A stretch of DNA of 64,000 nucleotides from Streptomyces sp. NRRL S-37 (lineage in GTDB: Bacteria; Actinomycetota; Actinomycetes; Streptomycetales; Streptomycetaceae): positions 186,001 through 250,000 of the forward strand of contig NZ_JOIZ01000001.1 of assembly GCF_000721605.1 (NCBI RefSeq), given 5' to 3'. The translations under genes were made by a program, and so were the position numbers. Shown here piece after piece: positions 16,651 through 25,830 of this stretch. The notes below the pieces were generated by a model that saw only the letters and a program-made list of their open reading frames with translations, was not told the DNA's origin and searched no databases. Position 1 is the first letter of the stretch. Each line of letters opens with the position of its first letter.

Positions 16651-17545
16651 ATGCGCGCCGATCGGCTGGTCTCGCTGGTGCTGTTGCTGCGTCAGCGCGG
16701 CCGGATGACCGCGGACATGCTGGCCCGCGAGCTGGAGGTGTCCGTCCGTACCGTGCTGCGCGATGTCGAGGCGCTGTCCGCGGCCGGCGTGCCGGTCTAC
16801 GCCGAACGCGGCCGGCACGGCGGGTTCGCGCTGCTGCCCGGCTTCCGGACCGAGCTCACCGGACTGAACCACGGCGAGGCCCTCGCCCTGCTGGCCACCG
16901 GGACGGGGCGCGGCGAGCGGGTCTTCGGCCTCGGCCCGGCGCCTTCTCGTCGAACCCGACACCGACCTGCTCCCCCGCCGGCCGGCCGCCGAAGGGGTGT
17001 CCGGTACGACGATGACCGAGATCCGGCGCGCGGTGCTCACCGGACACCGGCTGCGCATCCACTACGCGGCCACGGACCAGGCACCGCGGTGGCGCACGGT
17101 GGACCCGGTCGGCCTGGTCACCGTACGCGACCGGGGCCATCTGCTGGCCACGCGATCGGGCGCGGACCGCACCTACCGGCTGTCACGGGTGCTGGCCGCC
17201 GAGGAACTCCCCGACCCGGCACGGCGGCCGGACCGGGTCGACCTGGAGCGGATCTGGCGGGAACGCTGCGCGCGGTTCCTGTCCGACGGCCACATCGCCG
17301 TGCCGGTACGGGTGGCCCCGGAGCGGCGGGAGGACCTGCTGAGCGCCGCGGTGGCCGTCCGCGCGGAGGAACCCGACGCGGACGGCCGGCTGCGGCTGGA
17401 GGTGACGTTCCAGGACCTGCGGCACGCCGAGTGGGCGCTGTGGCAGCTCGGCACGGACGCGGAAGCCCTCGCCCCGGAGTCGTTGCGCGCCTCCCTGCGC
17501 GACCGCGCCGCCGCGATGGCCGCCCGCTACGAGGACTCGCCCTGA
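16651..17545 (+). pseudogene. WYL-domain transcriptional regulator, broken by an internal deletion/frameshift
   Basis: The ATG at 16651 opens a DeoR/HTH_11 helix-turn-helix (LVLLLRQRGRMTADMLARE, SVRTVLRDVEAL) and linker up to VFGLGPA near 16939. That frame then turns into Arg/Pro-rich shadow sequence. The next base-frame resumes with RLLVEPDTDLLPRRPAAEGV and continues through the WYL domain (LRIHYAAT, RWRTVDPVGLV) to a stop at 17545. The segment normally joining the two parts (about 25-30 residues) is absent, so this looks like a small out-of-frame deletion, not a single-base error. A separate WYL-only protein from GTG 16997 is possible but would lack DNA binding. Confidence 0.75.
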
Positions 17546-17712
17546 GGGCCGGCCGCCTCAGCCGGGCCGCCGGAACGGCGTCAGCGGCGAGAGCAGGACG
17601 ATCACACCCGTGACAGGCCACAGCCGCAGCGCCCACGATCCCACGGCCGTCAGCGCGGCGAAGCCGTGGAGAGCCGCCGGCCGGCGCGGCAACGGACACG
17701 AAAGGTGGCTCC

Positions 17713-18309
17713 ATGGCTGATCTGCCCGCGGAAGGACTGTCGGTGTACCGGCTCCTGCCCGGCTTGAGCGACTACCGGGTGCTGAGTCTCGACAGCTTCG
17801 ATGCGCGGCGGCTCATGCGCTGGCAGCGCACCGGCGCCGAGGCGGACCGGCCTGCTCGGCTGAGGGCCGCATGGATGGGGGAAAGGCACTGGCCCAAGAG
17901 TGACTTCCCCTCCGGTCGTCCGAGCGCTCCCGTGTTCAGCCGGCGCGTCCTCGACCGGTTCGGTGACGGGCTCCTGGCGTCCGGCAGCCTGGTTCCGGTC
18001 GACATCGAAGGGGCGAAGGGTGACGAGTACCACCTCCTTCTGGTGGAGGAGGTGGTCGACTGTCTGGACCTGCGCAGGTCGTCGAAGCCGAAGAAGAGGG
18101 ACGGCGAGGTCAAGCGGGCGGTGTTCCGGGCCGACGCCCTGCCGGCCGGTCTGCCGGCCTTCCGTCTGCCGCAGTTCCCCCGTGCCGTCCAGTGGAACGG
18201 ATGGGCGGTCGAGCGGCTGACCGGCCTCACCGGTGACGGGATCGAGGCCCGGCTGCTCTGGTCCGGGGATCCGGCGGCCGTGCCGCACCCCGACCCGTGG
18301 GGCATCTGA
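17713..18309 (+). CDS. Imm11/DUF1629-like protein, possible immunity protein
   Basis: 198 residues; ATG at 17713 after AAAGGTGG. No signal peptide. The pattern FPSGRPSAPVFSRRVLDRF, YHLLLVEEVVDCLDL and a Phe/Pro-rich C-terminal half recalls the DUF1629/Imm11 family, whose members neutralise polymorphic toxins. No toxin gene is visible next to it, so it may be an orphan. The family call is tentative. Confidence 0.5.
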   Translation: MADLPAEGLSVYRLLPGLSDYRVLSLDSFDARRLMRWQRTGAEADRPARLRAAWMGERHWPKSDFPSGRPSAPVFSRRVLDRFGDGLLASGSLVPVDIEGAKGDEYHLLLVEEVVDCLDLRRSSKPKKRDGEVKRAVFRADALPAGLPAFRLPQFPRAVQWNGWAVERLTGLTGDGIEARLLWSGDPAAVPHPDPWGI

Positions 18310-18745
18310 GGACGGCCGGCGGATCCGCGGCACGGTGACAGCTGGAGGGGCCGTCCCTATGTGTGCGGGAAGTGACGTCCGCGGGTCGTACTCCGTCTCT
18401 CCCCCACCTGTCCCGGTCGTATGTGTCTCCTTGTGAAGGACTCCGTCCTGATGGGTGTACTCGTGTGGTACGAGCGCCGTGACAGTGATGCGAGGGGAGC
18501 GATTTCCGGGCGCCCCACCTGGTCGCCATGGTCGACGCGGCGCCGGCGGACGTGGCCGCGGCCCCGTCGGACCATCCGGGCGCTGCGTCGGTACGGCATC
18601 TGCCGGCGTACTTCCTGACCCGGCAGGGCCGTCACGAGGCGGCGTTGCTGCAGTTCCGGCTGGTCGACGGGTACGTGGACGCCCTGCCGTGGCGGTACTG
18701 GGAGGATCCGGCCGCCGTGTAACTGCCTGTGGCAGGACCGGGCGG
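18310..18745. other. Gene-poor stretch with one short frame
   Basis: Apart from the weak 64-residue frame at 18528-18722, nothing convincing is visible. An imperfect inverted repeat (GGACGGCC at 18310 and GGCCGTCC at 18349) follows the Imm11-like gene. Confidence 0.4.
18528..18722 (+). CDS. Short hypothetical protein or gene fragment
   Basis: 64 residues, ATG at 18528, no clear ribosome site. The second half (RHLPAYFLTRQGRHEAALLQ, DGYVDALPWRYWEDP) looks like real protein with aromatic and charged residues. The first half is Ala/Pro-rich. An in-frame stop at 18486 limits extension. It may be the tail of a lost longer gene. Confidence 0.3.
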   Translation: MVDAAPADVAAAPSDHPGAASVRHLPAYFLTRQGRHEAALLQFRLVDGYVDALPWRYWEDPAAV

Positions 18746-19204
18746 TCAAGGGCGCGCGGCGGGGCTGACCGTCACCGCCACGGGTCGACGTGTCCGGCGC
18801 AGGAGCGACCGCGGGTCCCGCAGGGCGTGCCACAGTCCCGCCGCGAGCGGTACGGCCGTCAGGGCGAAGAAGACCCAGAACACGAACTCGGCGCCGGGCG
18901 CGAGGTCGTAGACGGTGCCGTCGTCCCACCGGCAGTAGGCGCGCGGTGGGAACGGGGTCGAGATTCCCGAGACCTCCCCGTCCCCGAGGATGCCCTTCCG
19001 CATCGGCTCCCTGGGGCAGGGGGCGGTCTCCGGGAAGAGGAAGGCGTCGTCCGCCGTCATGATCACGACCCAGGTGAGGGCGCCGGACGGCGCCGCCCAG
19101 AACACCGCGGTCCGCACCCACAGCGGCAGCAGCGGATGCGCCAGCAGCCCGCGCAGCGCGACCCATCCGACCACGAGCCCGATGAAGACCGGGAGCAGCG
19201 TCAT
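18746..19204 (-). CDS. Small membrane protein, second gene of a pair
   Basis: 152 residues with three or four hydrophobic segments (LLPVFIGLVVGWVAL, AAPSGALTWVVIMTA, FVFWVFFALTAVPLAAGL). A loop between the second and third contains Cys residues and a CRWDDGTVYDL motif, probably outside the membrane. The start overlaps the stop of the upstream gene (ATGA). Function unknown. Confidence 0.7.
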   Translation of the reverse strand: MTLLPVFIGLVVGWVALRGLLAHPLLPLWVRTAVFWAAPSGALTWVVIMTADDAFLFPETAPCPREPMRKGILGDGEVSGISTPFPPRAYCRWDDGTVYDLAPGAEFVFWVFFALTAVPLAAGLWHALRDPRSLLRRTRRPVAVTVSPAARP

Positions 19205-19656
19205 GACGCGACCGCGGTCTTCCGGGCGCGGAACCCGGTCGCGCAGCCGGCGCCGATGACGAGCAGGGCGGCGGCCAGGGTGAGGGACACACTCGCCCGG
19301 TTCATCCCCACGTAGCCGGGATCACTGGAGCAGACGGAGCCGTCGTGGCGGACGCAGTCGAAGCGGAGCGGCAGGTACGAGGACCGGTGGTGGGAGAGGC
19401 CCCGCTTCGTCTCCTCGTCGAAGCCGTCGCGGCAGGCCGGGGCCGGGATCGAGTCCGCGCCGTCGCCGAACGCCTGCTCCGGCGCCGGAACGGGGAAGGA
19501 TCCCCGGGAGCGGACGGCCGCTGCCGCCGCCGCACGGCGCGGCAGACGCGTCGACCGGAGCTGGGGCCGGCCGGGGAGCGCCGGTGCGACGCCCCCTACC
19601 GCGGCGACGATCGCGCCGACGGCACAGACCACGAACAGAACCGGACCCGACAACAC
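19201..19656 (-). CDS. Small membrane protein, first gene of a pair
   Basis: About 151 residues. A GAGGAG site suits the GTG at 19656; GTG at 19665 lies too close to it. Two membrane segments (PVLFVVCAVGAIVAAVGG at the start and LTLAAALLVIGAGCAT at the end) flank an extracytoplasmic region with a Cys pair (FDCVRHDGSVCSSD). It is translationally coupled to the next membrane protein, and the two loops may face each other. No family recognised. Confidence 0.65.
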   Translation of the reverse strand: MLSGPVLFVVCAVGAIVAAVGGVAPALPGRPQLRSTRLPRRAAAAAAVRSRGSFPVPAPEQAFGDGADSIPAPACRDGFDEETKRGLSHHRSSYLPLRFDCVRHDGSVCSSDPGYVGMNRASVSLTLAAALLVIGAGCATGFRARKTAVAS

Positions 19657-19693
19657 GTCTGTCACTCCTCCTGGCTCCCACGTCACAAAGACC

Positions 19694-19870
19694 CTAAGCC
19701 CGCGGGACGTTCCTGACGTGCACGACCCCGTCGGTCCGGGTCGGACGGGCCGGGTCGAGTGGGACGCAGCCGAAGCACGGGGACTCCCGGGGAGCGGGGG
19801 CGCGGGTCGCCGAGGGCCGTGGCCACGAAGGTGTGCGCGTCGCCCGGCAGACGCGGGAGGGCGTACTCCC
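19694..19870 (-). pseudogene. Erythromycin-esterase C-terminal remnant
   Basis: Read on the minus strand, the end gives RESPCFGCVPLDPARP, TRTDGVVHV and a stop at 19694. This lines up with the end of the intact esterase at 35223 (RVSPWFGYAPFDPAHLPRTDGIVFLADV). Further upstream a different frame reads AHTFVATALG, matching YAFLATALG there. So a frameshift and a deletion separate the two pieces. The rest of the gene is gone. Confidence 0.6.
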
Positions 19871-20554
19871 GTGGAAGCCGGGTCATGGCCCAGCCGGCCC
19901 CCAGTCGCACCGGCACCCGTACGCCCGTGCCCCGTCCCTCCGGCCCCGTGCCTCCGGTCTGCGAAGTCGTGTGGACACGGTGATCTCGAGGAGCCCGAGT
20001 CCCGTCGCGCCCCTCCTTGTCGACGACCCCTCCGGTCGAGGTGATCAGGGTCACAGCGGAGGGCCTCGCTCTCCGCTCACCCCGCAGTCACCCCCTCCGT
20101 GTGCAGCCTCTTCGCCCGGCATGGCCGGAACTCGTCGGCAGACCACCGGCGCGCACCGCGACGGTGACGGCTCCCCGCCCGCCCGAGCGCCTGGTTCTCC
20201 GCCCGCGAACCGGGGATCCGGACGAGGCGTGGCCGGCCTACGGCCGCACGAGCGATTGGCCGGAAGCAGCCGATGGAATACACGGGAAAGTCGGCAAAGT
20301 GCGCGATGGACTCACAAAGAGAGAAAATAGGAATCCCCGCAAAAAAGCTCGGCAACGACGCCGACCGGTCGCCCGGCCTCTCAACTCACGCCTCTTCCCC
20401 CGGCATTGCAATTGATCTATGGTCATGACGGCCGCAGTGTTCTCGGATGACACCACATCCCAAGGCCATGAGCCTTCCATCGAAAACCCTTGCGCCAAGA
20501 TTTTCAGTGACGCGGGCCGAACATCCCGGCGGGAATCTCTGACAAGGAGCACAA
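19871..20554. other. Intergenic region before the secreted-protein gene
   Basis: No credible gene. Bases 20275-20345 are relatively A-rich (CGGGAAAGTCGGCAAAG, AGAGAGAAAATAGG), and 20405-20425 (GCATTGCAATTGATCTATGG) is AT-rich and may hold the promoter of the gene at 20555. Confidence 0.4.
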
Positions 20555-21118
20555 GTGAAGACAGCGATACGCGTCGGCATCGCGGCTACCGCCGCCCTGG
20601 GCCTCATGACGGCCGCGCCCGTCTCCTCCGCGGCCGAGCACGCCCCCGCACGGACGAAGCAGACGAACACGACGCTCGCGACCGTCGACATCAAGGGCGT
20701 ACAGGTCGACAAGAAGGCGTCGGCCGACACGAGACGGATCATCGAGGCCGACGCGCCGGCTGCCGCCGCCGCCGCGAACGTGTGTGGATCCGGCTACACC
20801 ATCTCCACCGGAGCGTGGCGCTACGACGGCTACGGCACCACGTACACGTGGACCAACGGCACGTCCGGCAGCGGGTACTACGACAAGCCGATCTGCGCCG
20901 TGTTCTTCAACGACAGCGGCTACACGAAGTACATGGGCGTGCGTCTGAAGTCCAATTACACCGCTGACGCCCCCGCCGAGGACTTCGGCGCCTTCGGCTC
21001 CTACGCCGGCCCTGTCTACCAGAAGCGGGGCTACTGCGGGACGGTCTACTCCTACATGGAGGCGTCCAACGGCAGTGTTCTCGTCGACCGTGTCCAGACG
21101 GTCGGAAGCTGCAACTGA
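20555..21118 (+). CDS. Small secreted protein of unknown function
   Basis: 187 residues. GTG start at 20555 preceded by AAGGAG (seven bases upstream). Sec signal peptide MKTAIRVGIAATAALGLMTA, cut near residue 27. A charged propeptide-like stretch (to about residue 70) leads into a compact, Tyr/Gly/Ser-rich domain with Cys at CGSGY, PICAVFF, GYCGTVY and a terminal SCN. This gives four Cys, enough for two disulfides. Short exported domains of this look are common in Streptomyces; I cannot assign a function. Confidence 0.75.
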   Translation: MKTAIRVGIAATAALGLMTAAPVSSAAEHAPARTKQTNTTLATVDIKGVQVDKKASADTRRIIEADAPAAAAAANVCGSGYTISTGAWRYDGYGTTYTWTNGTSGSGYYDKPICAVFFNDSGYTKYMGVRLKSNYTADAPAEDFGAFGSYAGPVYQKRGYCGTVYSYMEASNGSVLVDRVQTVGSCN

Positions 21119-21575
21119 TCGTGGCCCGCACGCCGGCACGACGTGCTCCGGCGGCGGTCACCGCCCCGGTGGTGGCCGCCGGCCCGGACTGCGGCGTGAC
21201 GGCGGGGACCCGGTGCGGGAGGCACGACGTCCCACCGCCGGAGTGAACACTCCGACGGCGGGGCCCGTGATGTCCTGCGGACACGGACGAGGGAAGCGCA
21301 GGGTGCGCGGCGCCGACAGGACAATCGCACACCGTCGTTCCACGGAATGAACCGGCGGTCCTCGCCGGCGCCCCGGGAATCACGCGGTGAGGAAATTCCG
21401 TCCGTTCCCCTCACGTACCGCGCCGTCCCTTTCCGGCGCGCAGGCGCCGGATTCCGCATTCCCGAGCGTGTCCCGTCCGGGCGACCGCCGACGGGTTGGG
21501 CGCGCTCTTTCATGCCCGACTTCAATTTCGAACCAGCCGCCGTCACCGCGGCTCACCACAGAAGGAGTGGCGGAC
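21119..21575. other. Intergenic region before the DUF1906 gene
   Basis: No gene supported. The DUF1906 frame is open from 21387, but that part is Arg/Pro-rich and lacks a signal peptide. Shallow GC-rich inverted repeats near 21130-21190 may end the upstream transcript. Confidence 0.4.
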
Positions 21576-24038
21576 TTGGCCGACGCCAAGGTTCTTGAGG
21601 CGCAACAATGGGTGAACGCCACCTACGGATCTGTCGCCGGATACGTCAGGTGCCCCGAGGACGGGCGCACCGGCTGGTCCACGATGTACGCGCTGACCAT
21701 GGGGCTCCAGCACGAGCTGGGCATCAGTCCCGTGGTGGCGAGTTTCGGCCCGACCACCCTCTCCAGGCTCCAGGCGCTCGGCGACATCGGCTTCGGCTGG
21801 AACAAGAACGCCAACATCGTCCGCATCCTCCAGCACGGCCTGTTCTGCAAGGGCTACTGGGGAGCCAACGGATACGGCGAGTACGGGGCCGTGACCACGG
21901 AGGCGGTGAAGGCCCTCCTGGTCGACATGGGCCTGCCCGACGGCGGAACGGGGACGTCCGGCGGTGTCACCACTGCGAAGATCTTCAAGTGCATCCTCAA
22001 CATGGACGCGTACGTCGTCGTGGCCGGCGGAACGGAGAAGATCCGGGCCATCCAGCAGTGGCTCAACAACCGCTACTGGCAGCGGGACGCCTACTCGATC
22101 GGCCCGTGCGACGGCATCTACTCCCGGGACGTGCAGAAGTCCCTGGTGATCGCCATCCAGTACGAACTGGGGCTCAGCCCCAACGGCAATTTCGGTCCCG
22201 GCACCCAGGCCGGCCTGCGCAGTCATCCCGTGCGGGAGGGCGACTCGGGCATCTTCGTGCAGCTGTTCACCGCGGCCTGTGTCTTCAACGAGCCGGTGAT
22301 CCTGCGCGGTCTGGACGACTCGGAGGTCCGGACGACGTTCAAGAGCACCTTCGACGACAAGACCAAGGAGTTCGTCCAGGTCTTCCAGAAGTTCTCCCAG
22401 CTCTACGAGCCGGGGGACGCCAACTACGGCGTGGGCGAGTACGACACCTGGTCCCAGTTGCTGGTGTCCATGGGCAACGCGGACCGTGCGGCGACCGGTT
22501 CGGACACGAGATTCGAGATCACCGCCTCCCGCGCCCGCTGGCTGTACGACAACGGCTACCGCCTGGTCGGCCGCTACCTCTACGACCCGCCGGGGTCCAC
22601 CCTCGACAAGGAGATCAAACCCGGCGAGCTGCAGACCATCTTCGACGCCGGCCTGCGCGTCTTCCCGATCTACCAGGACAATGCGCGCCGGCTCTCGGAC
22701 TTCACCTACACCCAAGGTTTCCAGCACGCCCTGAACGCGCACGACCTGGCAAGCGGGTACGGCTTCAACCGCGGCACGACGATCTACTTCGCGGTCGACT
22801 ACGACGCGCAGCAGTGGGAGATCGACGGCCAGCCGGAAGGTGTGGTCGCCTACTTCAACGGTGTGGTGGCCGGCCTCGCCAGCCGGGGCAAGAAGTACTT
22901 CCACGGCGTCTACGGTTCCCGCAACGTCTGCATCAACGTCACCGCCAAGACCGGCGCGCGCTTCTCCTTCGTCTCCGGCATGTCCTGGGGCTTCTCCGGG
23001 AACCTCGGCTACCCCCTGCCTTCCAACTGGGCGATCAACCAGATCAAGGAGTTCCAGGTCACCAACGGCTCGGACGGCTTCGACCTGGACCGGGACGTCT
23101 GGCGGCGCGACGGCGAGCCCGGCGTCCGTTCGGTGAACAGCACGGGCGGTCCCGCCGACACGTACATCGCCTACGTGCAGCGTCTCTACGACCACGCCGT
23201 CGCGTACAAGGCGTCGAACGGCGTCGGCACCAACGCCAGCCGGCTGGTGATGGAGTACATCCGTCACGAGAAGTACCGGGGGGTGAAGTGGTGGTGGCTG
23301 GCGAACAGTTACGACGAGGACTTCGTCGAGTACTGCGACAGCCGCGGGATGGAGGTCGAGGACTCCTTCACCGACACCGTCACGGGCTACCAGCTCGACG
23401 CCACCCACCTGATGGCCACGGCCAACGGCTTCCTGGAGAATTCCGACCCGTCCGACAAGGGCGAGTCCACCGGTGGTGACGTCGCCGGCTGGGGCGGGGA
23501 CATCATGACGTTCTGGGCGGACTGGCGGAACTCGGTGGACGAGTACGCCTCACCGCTCACGTTCTGCCAGGCCAAGCTGGCCATCCCCGGCACCGTCTCC
23601 AGCTTCGGCTACACGGACATGCTGGAGGACGTCGACGGGTACCTGCTGGCCAAGGACGTCGCCGGGGGCGGGAACGTCGTCGACTGGATGAAGGCGCACT
23701 ACAACAACGGGGGCGCCCTGACCCGCTTCCGCAGCCACTTCGACCGGCGCTGGCAGAACGCCACCAACGCGCGCGCGAGTTGCTGGGACATCCTCGCCGG
23801 CCCGTCCGACATCACCGTCGACGCGGCCCGGCTCGCGCTCATCACAGGGGCGGGCGCCGCCCTGCCGGCTGACTTCGTCCTCCTTCCCGGCAACACGGAG
23901 AAGCTGGCCCAGTTCTGTCAGGGCTTCTCCGACCGTCAGCTCGCCCTCATCGGCCTGGAGAACAGCCTGGCCGCCAAGTACAAGGAGAACCTGGCCGTCT
24001 ACCGCAAGCAGGCCGCGCAGCGGGCCGCGTCCCGGTAG
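21576..24038 (+). CDS. DUF1906 glycoside-hydrolase-like protein with peptidoglycan-binding-like N-terminus
   Basis: 820 residues. Start chosen: TTG at 21576, eight bases after AGAAGGAG. No signal peptide is visible. Residues 1-300 hold two similar blocks of the pattern EAQQWVNATYG...LQHELGIS...FGPTTLSRLQ and AIQQWLNNRYW...IQYELGLS...FGPGTQAGLR, as in peptidoglycan-binding-like domains. Residues about 310-530 are a DUF1906 (Rv2525c-like) TIM-barrel: ARWLYDNGYRLVGRYLYDP, LRVFPIYQDN, TIYFAVDYDA, GVYGSRN. The last 280 residues are helical. Rv2525c-type domains are linked to wall metabolism in actinobacteria. The missing secretion signal is odd and may mean export by another route. Confidence 0.8.
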   Translation: MADAKVLEAQQWVNATYGSVAGYVRCPEDGRTGWSTMYALTMGLQHELGISPVVASFGPTTLSRLQALGDIGFGWNKNANIVRILQHGLFCKGYWGANGYGEYGAVTTEAVKALLVDMGLPDGGTGTSGGVTTAKIFKCILNMDAYVVVAGGTEKIRAIQQWLNNRYWQRDAYSIGPCDGIYSRDVQKSLVIAIQYELGLSPNGNFGPGTQAGLRSHPVREGDSGIFVQLFTAACVFNEPVILRGLDDSEVRTTFKSTFDDKTKEFVQVFQKFSQLYEPGDANYGVGEYDTWSQLLVSMGNADRAATGSDTRFEITASRARWLYDNGYRLVGRYLYDPPGSTLDKEIKPGELQTIFDAGLRVFPIYQDNARRLSDFTYTQGFQHALNAHDLASGYGFNRGTTIYFAVDYDAQQWEIDGQPEGVVAYFNGVVAGLASRGKKYFHGVYGSRNVCINVTAKTGARFSFVSGMSWGFSGNLGYPLPSNWAINQIKEFQVTNGSDGFDLDRDVWRRDGEPGVRSVNSTGGPADTYIAYVQRLYDHAVAYKASNGVGTNASRLVMEYIRHEKYRGVKWWWLANSYDEDFVEYCDSRGMEVEDSFTDTVTGYQLDATHLMATANGFLENSDPSDKGESTGGDVAGWGGDIMTFWADWRNSVDEYASPLTFCQAKLAIPGTVSSFGYTDMLEDVDGYLLAKDVAGGGNVVDWMKAHYNNGGALTRFRSHFDRRWQNATNARASCWDILAGPSDITVDAARLALITGAGAALPADFVLLPGNTEKLAQFCQGFSDRQLALIGLENSLAAKYKENLAVYRKQAAQRAASR

Positions 24039-24066
24039 GCCGGGAAGAACCGGCAGAGTTCAGCCC

Positions 24067-24489
24067 ATGGCCCTCATTCTCGTCCCGATTCTCCTGCCCC
24101 TCCTGGTCGGCCTGTGGTTCTGGAGCCGCCCGCTGCTCTCCGGCACGTGGCGGCGCAGTCCCGCGTGGTTCACCTGGAGCGCGGTGCTCCTGCTGCTGGG
24201 AGCCGGTGTCAGCTATCTCATCGGCTCCCTCGCCGGGGCGTCGCTGGACCCGGAGGAGGCGTGCCACAGGGCGGGCCAGACCTACGACCGGGCGTACCGC
24301 AGGGCGAACTTCGAGGAGTACACGCGGTGGTTCCCGCTGCACGACAAGTGTCATGCGGGATACGACCTGGTCCCGGCCTGGGTGAACCCGGTTCTGGTCG
24401 TGCTCCCGGTCCTGGCGCTGCTCTGCCTGGCCTGTGCCGTGGGCCTGGCCGTCATCCGACTCCGTACCGACAAGAAGGGCACTTCATGA
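24067..24489 (+). CDS. Small membrane protein
   Basis: 140 residues, three membrane segments (ALILVPILLPLLVGLWFW, FTWSAVLLLLGAGVSYLIGSLAG, VNPVLVVLPVLALLCLACAVGLAV). Between the second and third is a loop with two Cys (EEACHRAGQTYD, DKCHAGYD), probably outside. It starts 28 bases after the DUF1906 stop and overlaps the next gene (ATGA), so the three genes likely form one transcript. Confidence 0.75.
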   Translation: MALILVPILLPLLVGLWFWSRPLLSGTWRRSPAWFTWSAVLLLLGAGVSYLIGSLAGASLDPEEACHRAGQTYDRAYRRANFEEYTRWFPLHDKCHAGYDLVPAWVNPVLVVLPVLALLCLACAVGLAVIRLRTDKKGTS

Positions 24490-25160
24490 CCGCTTTGAGC
24501 AGACGCCGTGTGCTCGGCGCCACCGGGAGCCTGGCCGGGGCCGCCGCCCTCGGCCTCCTGGACACGGCCCCGGCGGCCGCCGCCCCGGCCCGGACCGACG
24601 GGGCGGCGGCCGCCTGGCGCGGCAGCCGCTCGGCCAACGGCTGGAAGATCCTCGACGAGGCCGTGTCCCACACCGTCGAGGGCAGCGGCCTGACCGTACG
24701 TCTGGCCGACGGTGACGCCGCGACGCTCCTGTTGCACGTCGCCCGGCGTTTCCACTACGAGATCGACCAGCTGCGCGAGAAGGACGTGACGGGCCACGCC
24801 ACGTCCCGCGAGGTGCGCCGGCCCCACGAGTCGAACTACCTGTCCGGGACGGCGATGGCGATCCGGCCGCACGCCTACCCGCTGGGGGTACGCGGTGGTC
24901 TGTACCCGCAGGAGCTGGTGGTGGTGCGGGACATCCTGGCCGAGCTGGACGGTGCCGTCGCCTGGGGCGGTGACTTCGCCTCGCCCCAGGAGTCGCACTT
25001 CGAGATCGCTCTCGGTCCGGCCCACCCGAAGGTACGGGGCGTGGCCCGCAAGCTCCGGTCCTGGAGGGAGGCACCGGGCCTGGGAGCGGGGACGGTCGAC
25101 GCGTTCGCCCCGGAACGGCGGGCGGCCGTCAAGGCCTTCGGCCGGCGGAACGCCTCGTAG
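24486..25160 (+). CDS. TAT-secreted M15-like protein with missing zinc ligands
   Basis: 224 residues. The TAT signal SRRRVLGATGSLAG spans residues 5-18, cut near residue 34. The C-terminal 130 residues follow the M15 D-Ala-D-Ala carboxypeptidase/endopeptidase plan: SNYLSGTAMAI, ELVVVRDILAELDGAVAWGGDF, ESHFEI. In active M15 enzymes the first block reads SNHxSGxAxD, giving two zinc ligands. Here His is Tyr and Asp is Ala, while the final HFE is kept. So the protein probably binds peptidoglycan without cutting it, or uses another chemistry. The start overlaps the upstream membrane protein. Confidence 0.7.
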   Translation: MTALSRRRVLGATGSLAGAAALGLLDTAPAAAAPARTDGAAAAWRGSRSANGWKILDEAVSHTVEGSGLTVRLADGDAATLLLHVARRFHYEIDQLREKDVTGHATSREVRRPHESNYLSGTAMAIRPHAYPLGVRGGLYPQELVVVRDILAELDGAVAWGGDFASPQESHFEIALGPAHPKVRGVARKLRSWREAPGLGAGTVDAFAPERRAAVKAFGRRNAS

Positions 25161-25169
25161 GGTCCGTGC

Positions 25170-25201
25170 GATCTCCGGTCCGGGGGCCCGGGCCGGAGAT
25201 C
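25170..25201. terminator. Hairpin after the M15-like gene
   Basis: Nine-base arms GATCTCCGG (25170-25178) and CCGGAGATC (25193-25201) enclose a GC-rich loop, ten bases after the stop. Confidence 0.6.
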
Positions 25202-25308
25202 CGGTGACGGCGACGGCCGGGAGCGCCGGCGCCGAGGAGGCGGTTCTCCTCCGCGTCAGGGGTGGCCGTACCGTCGCCCGGCTCTTCCGGCGGGCGCCGC
25301 CGCGCCGC

Positions 25309-25707
25309 CTACAGGCCCGCCCGCGCCAGCAGTACCGGCAGGGCCTCCGGCTTCACCTTCTGGACCGATCGCACCTGTCCCAGGCCCAGTTCCTCGCGGC
25401 TCACCGGGTCGCGGTACAGCGCCTTCGTCGCTTCGGTCAGCAAGGTCACGGGGACCAGGAAGGGGACGTCGGGGTCCTCGTCGTCCGGGCGGGGTCTGTC
25501 GTCGGCCTCGGCCACCGCGGCGACCGCCGACTCGGGCTGGGCGAAGAAGAACCAGAGGCGGTCGCCCGGCTCCATGCGGTTGCGGCGGCTGAGCCAGAGC
25601 TCCAGCTCCGGTTCCTCCTCGGCGAGTCGGCGCATCGTCTCCTTGTCGGACGGTTCCCCGTCCAGCGTGTCCTTGCGCGGATCGAGGATGTAGATCCAGT
25701 CCGCCAT
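25309..25707 (-). CDS. Conserved-looking small protein, possibly PUA/EVE-like
   Basis: 132 residues from ATG 25707 (preceded by GAAGGGG). N-terminus MADWIYILDPRKDTLDG, then LSRRNRMEPGDRLWFFFAQPE, VPFLVPVTLLTE. The pattern 'W-x-Y-I ... M-x-x-GD-x-x-W/F-F' recalls PUA/EVE-type domains, but the match is weak. It lies 150 bases downstream of the HTH-methylase on the same strand and may be cotranscribed, though a nested hairpin separates them. Confidence 0.55.
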   Translation of the reverse strand: MADWIYILDPRKDTLDGEPSDKETMRRLAEEEPELELWLSRRNRMEPGDRLWFFFAQPESAVAAVAEADDRPRPDDEDPDVPFLVPVTLLTEATKALYRDPVSREELGLGQVRSVQKVKPEALPVLLARAGL

Positions 25708-25830
25708 GGAATCCCCTTCGGTAGGACGCTCGACCCGCGCGACAACACATTGGTGCGGCGACTCATGGTGCCAGACGGCCGGGGCGTGCGCGTACATGTT
25801 TTCGACACGAAGGTGTCGGGCGTCAGGCAT

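Noticed and set aside
24486..25160. Active D-Ala-D-Ala carboxypeptidase call
   Set aside because: Two of the expected zinc ligands are replaced, so only an M15-like, probably inactive, assignment is justified.
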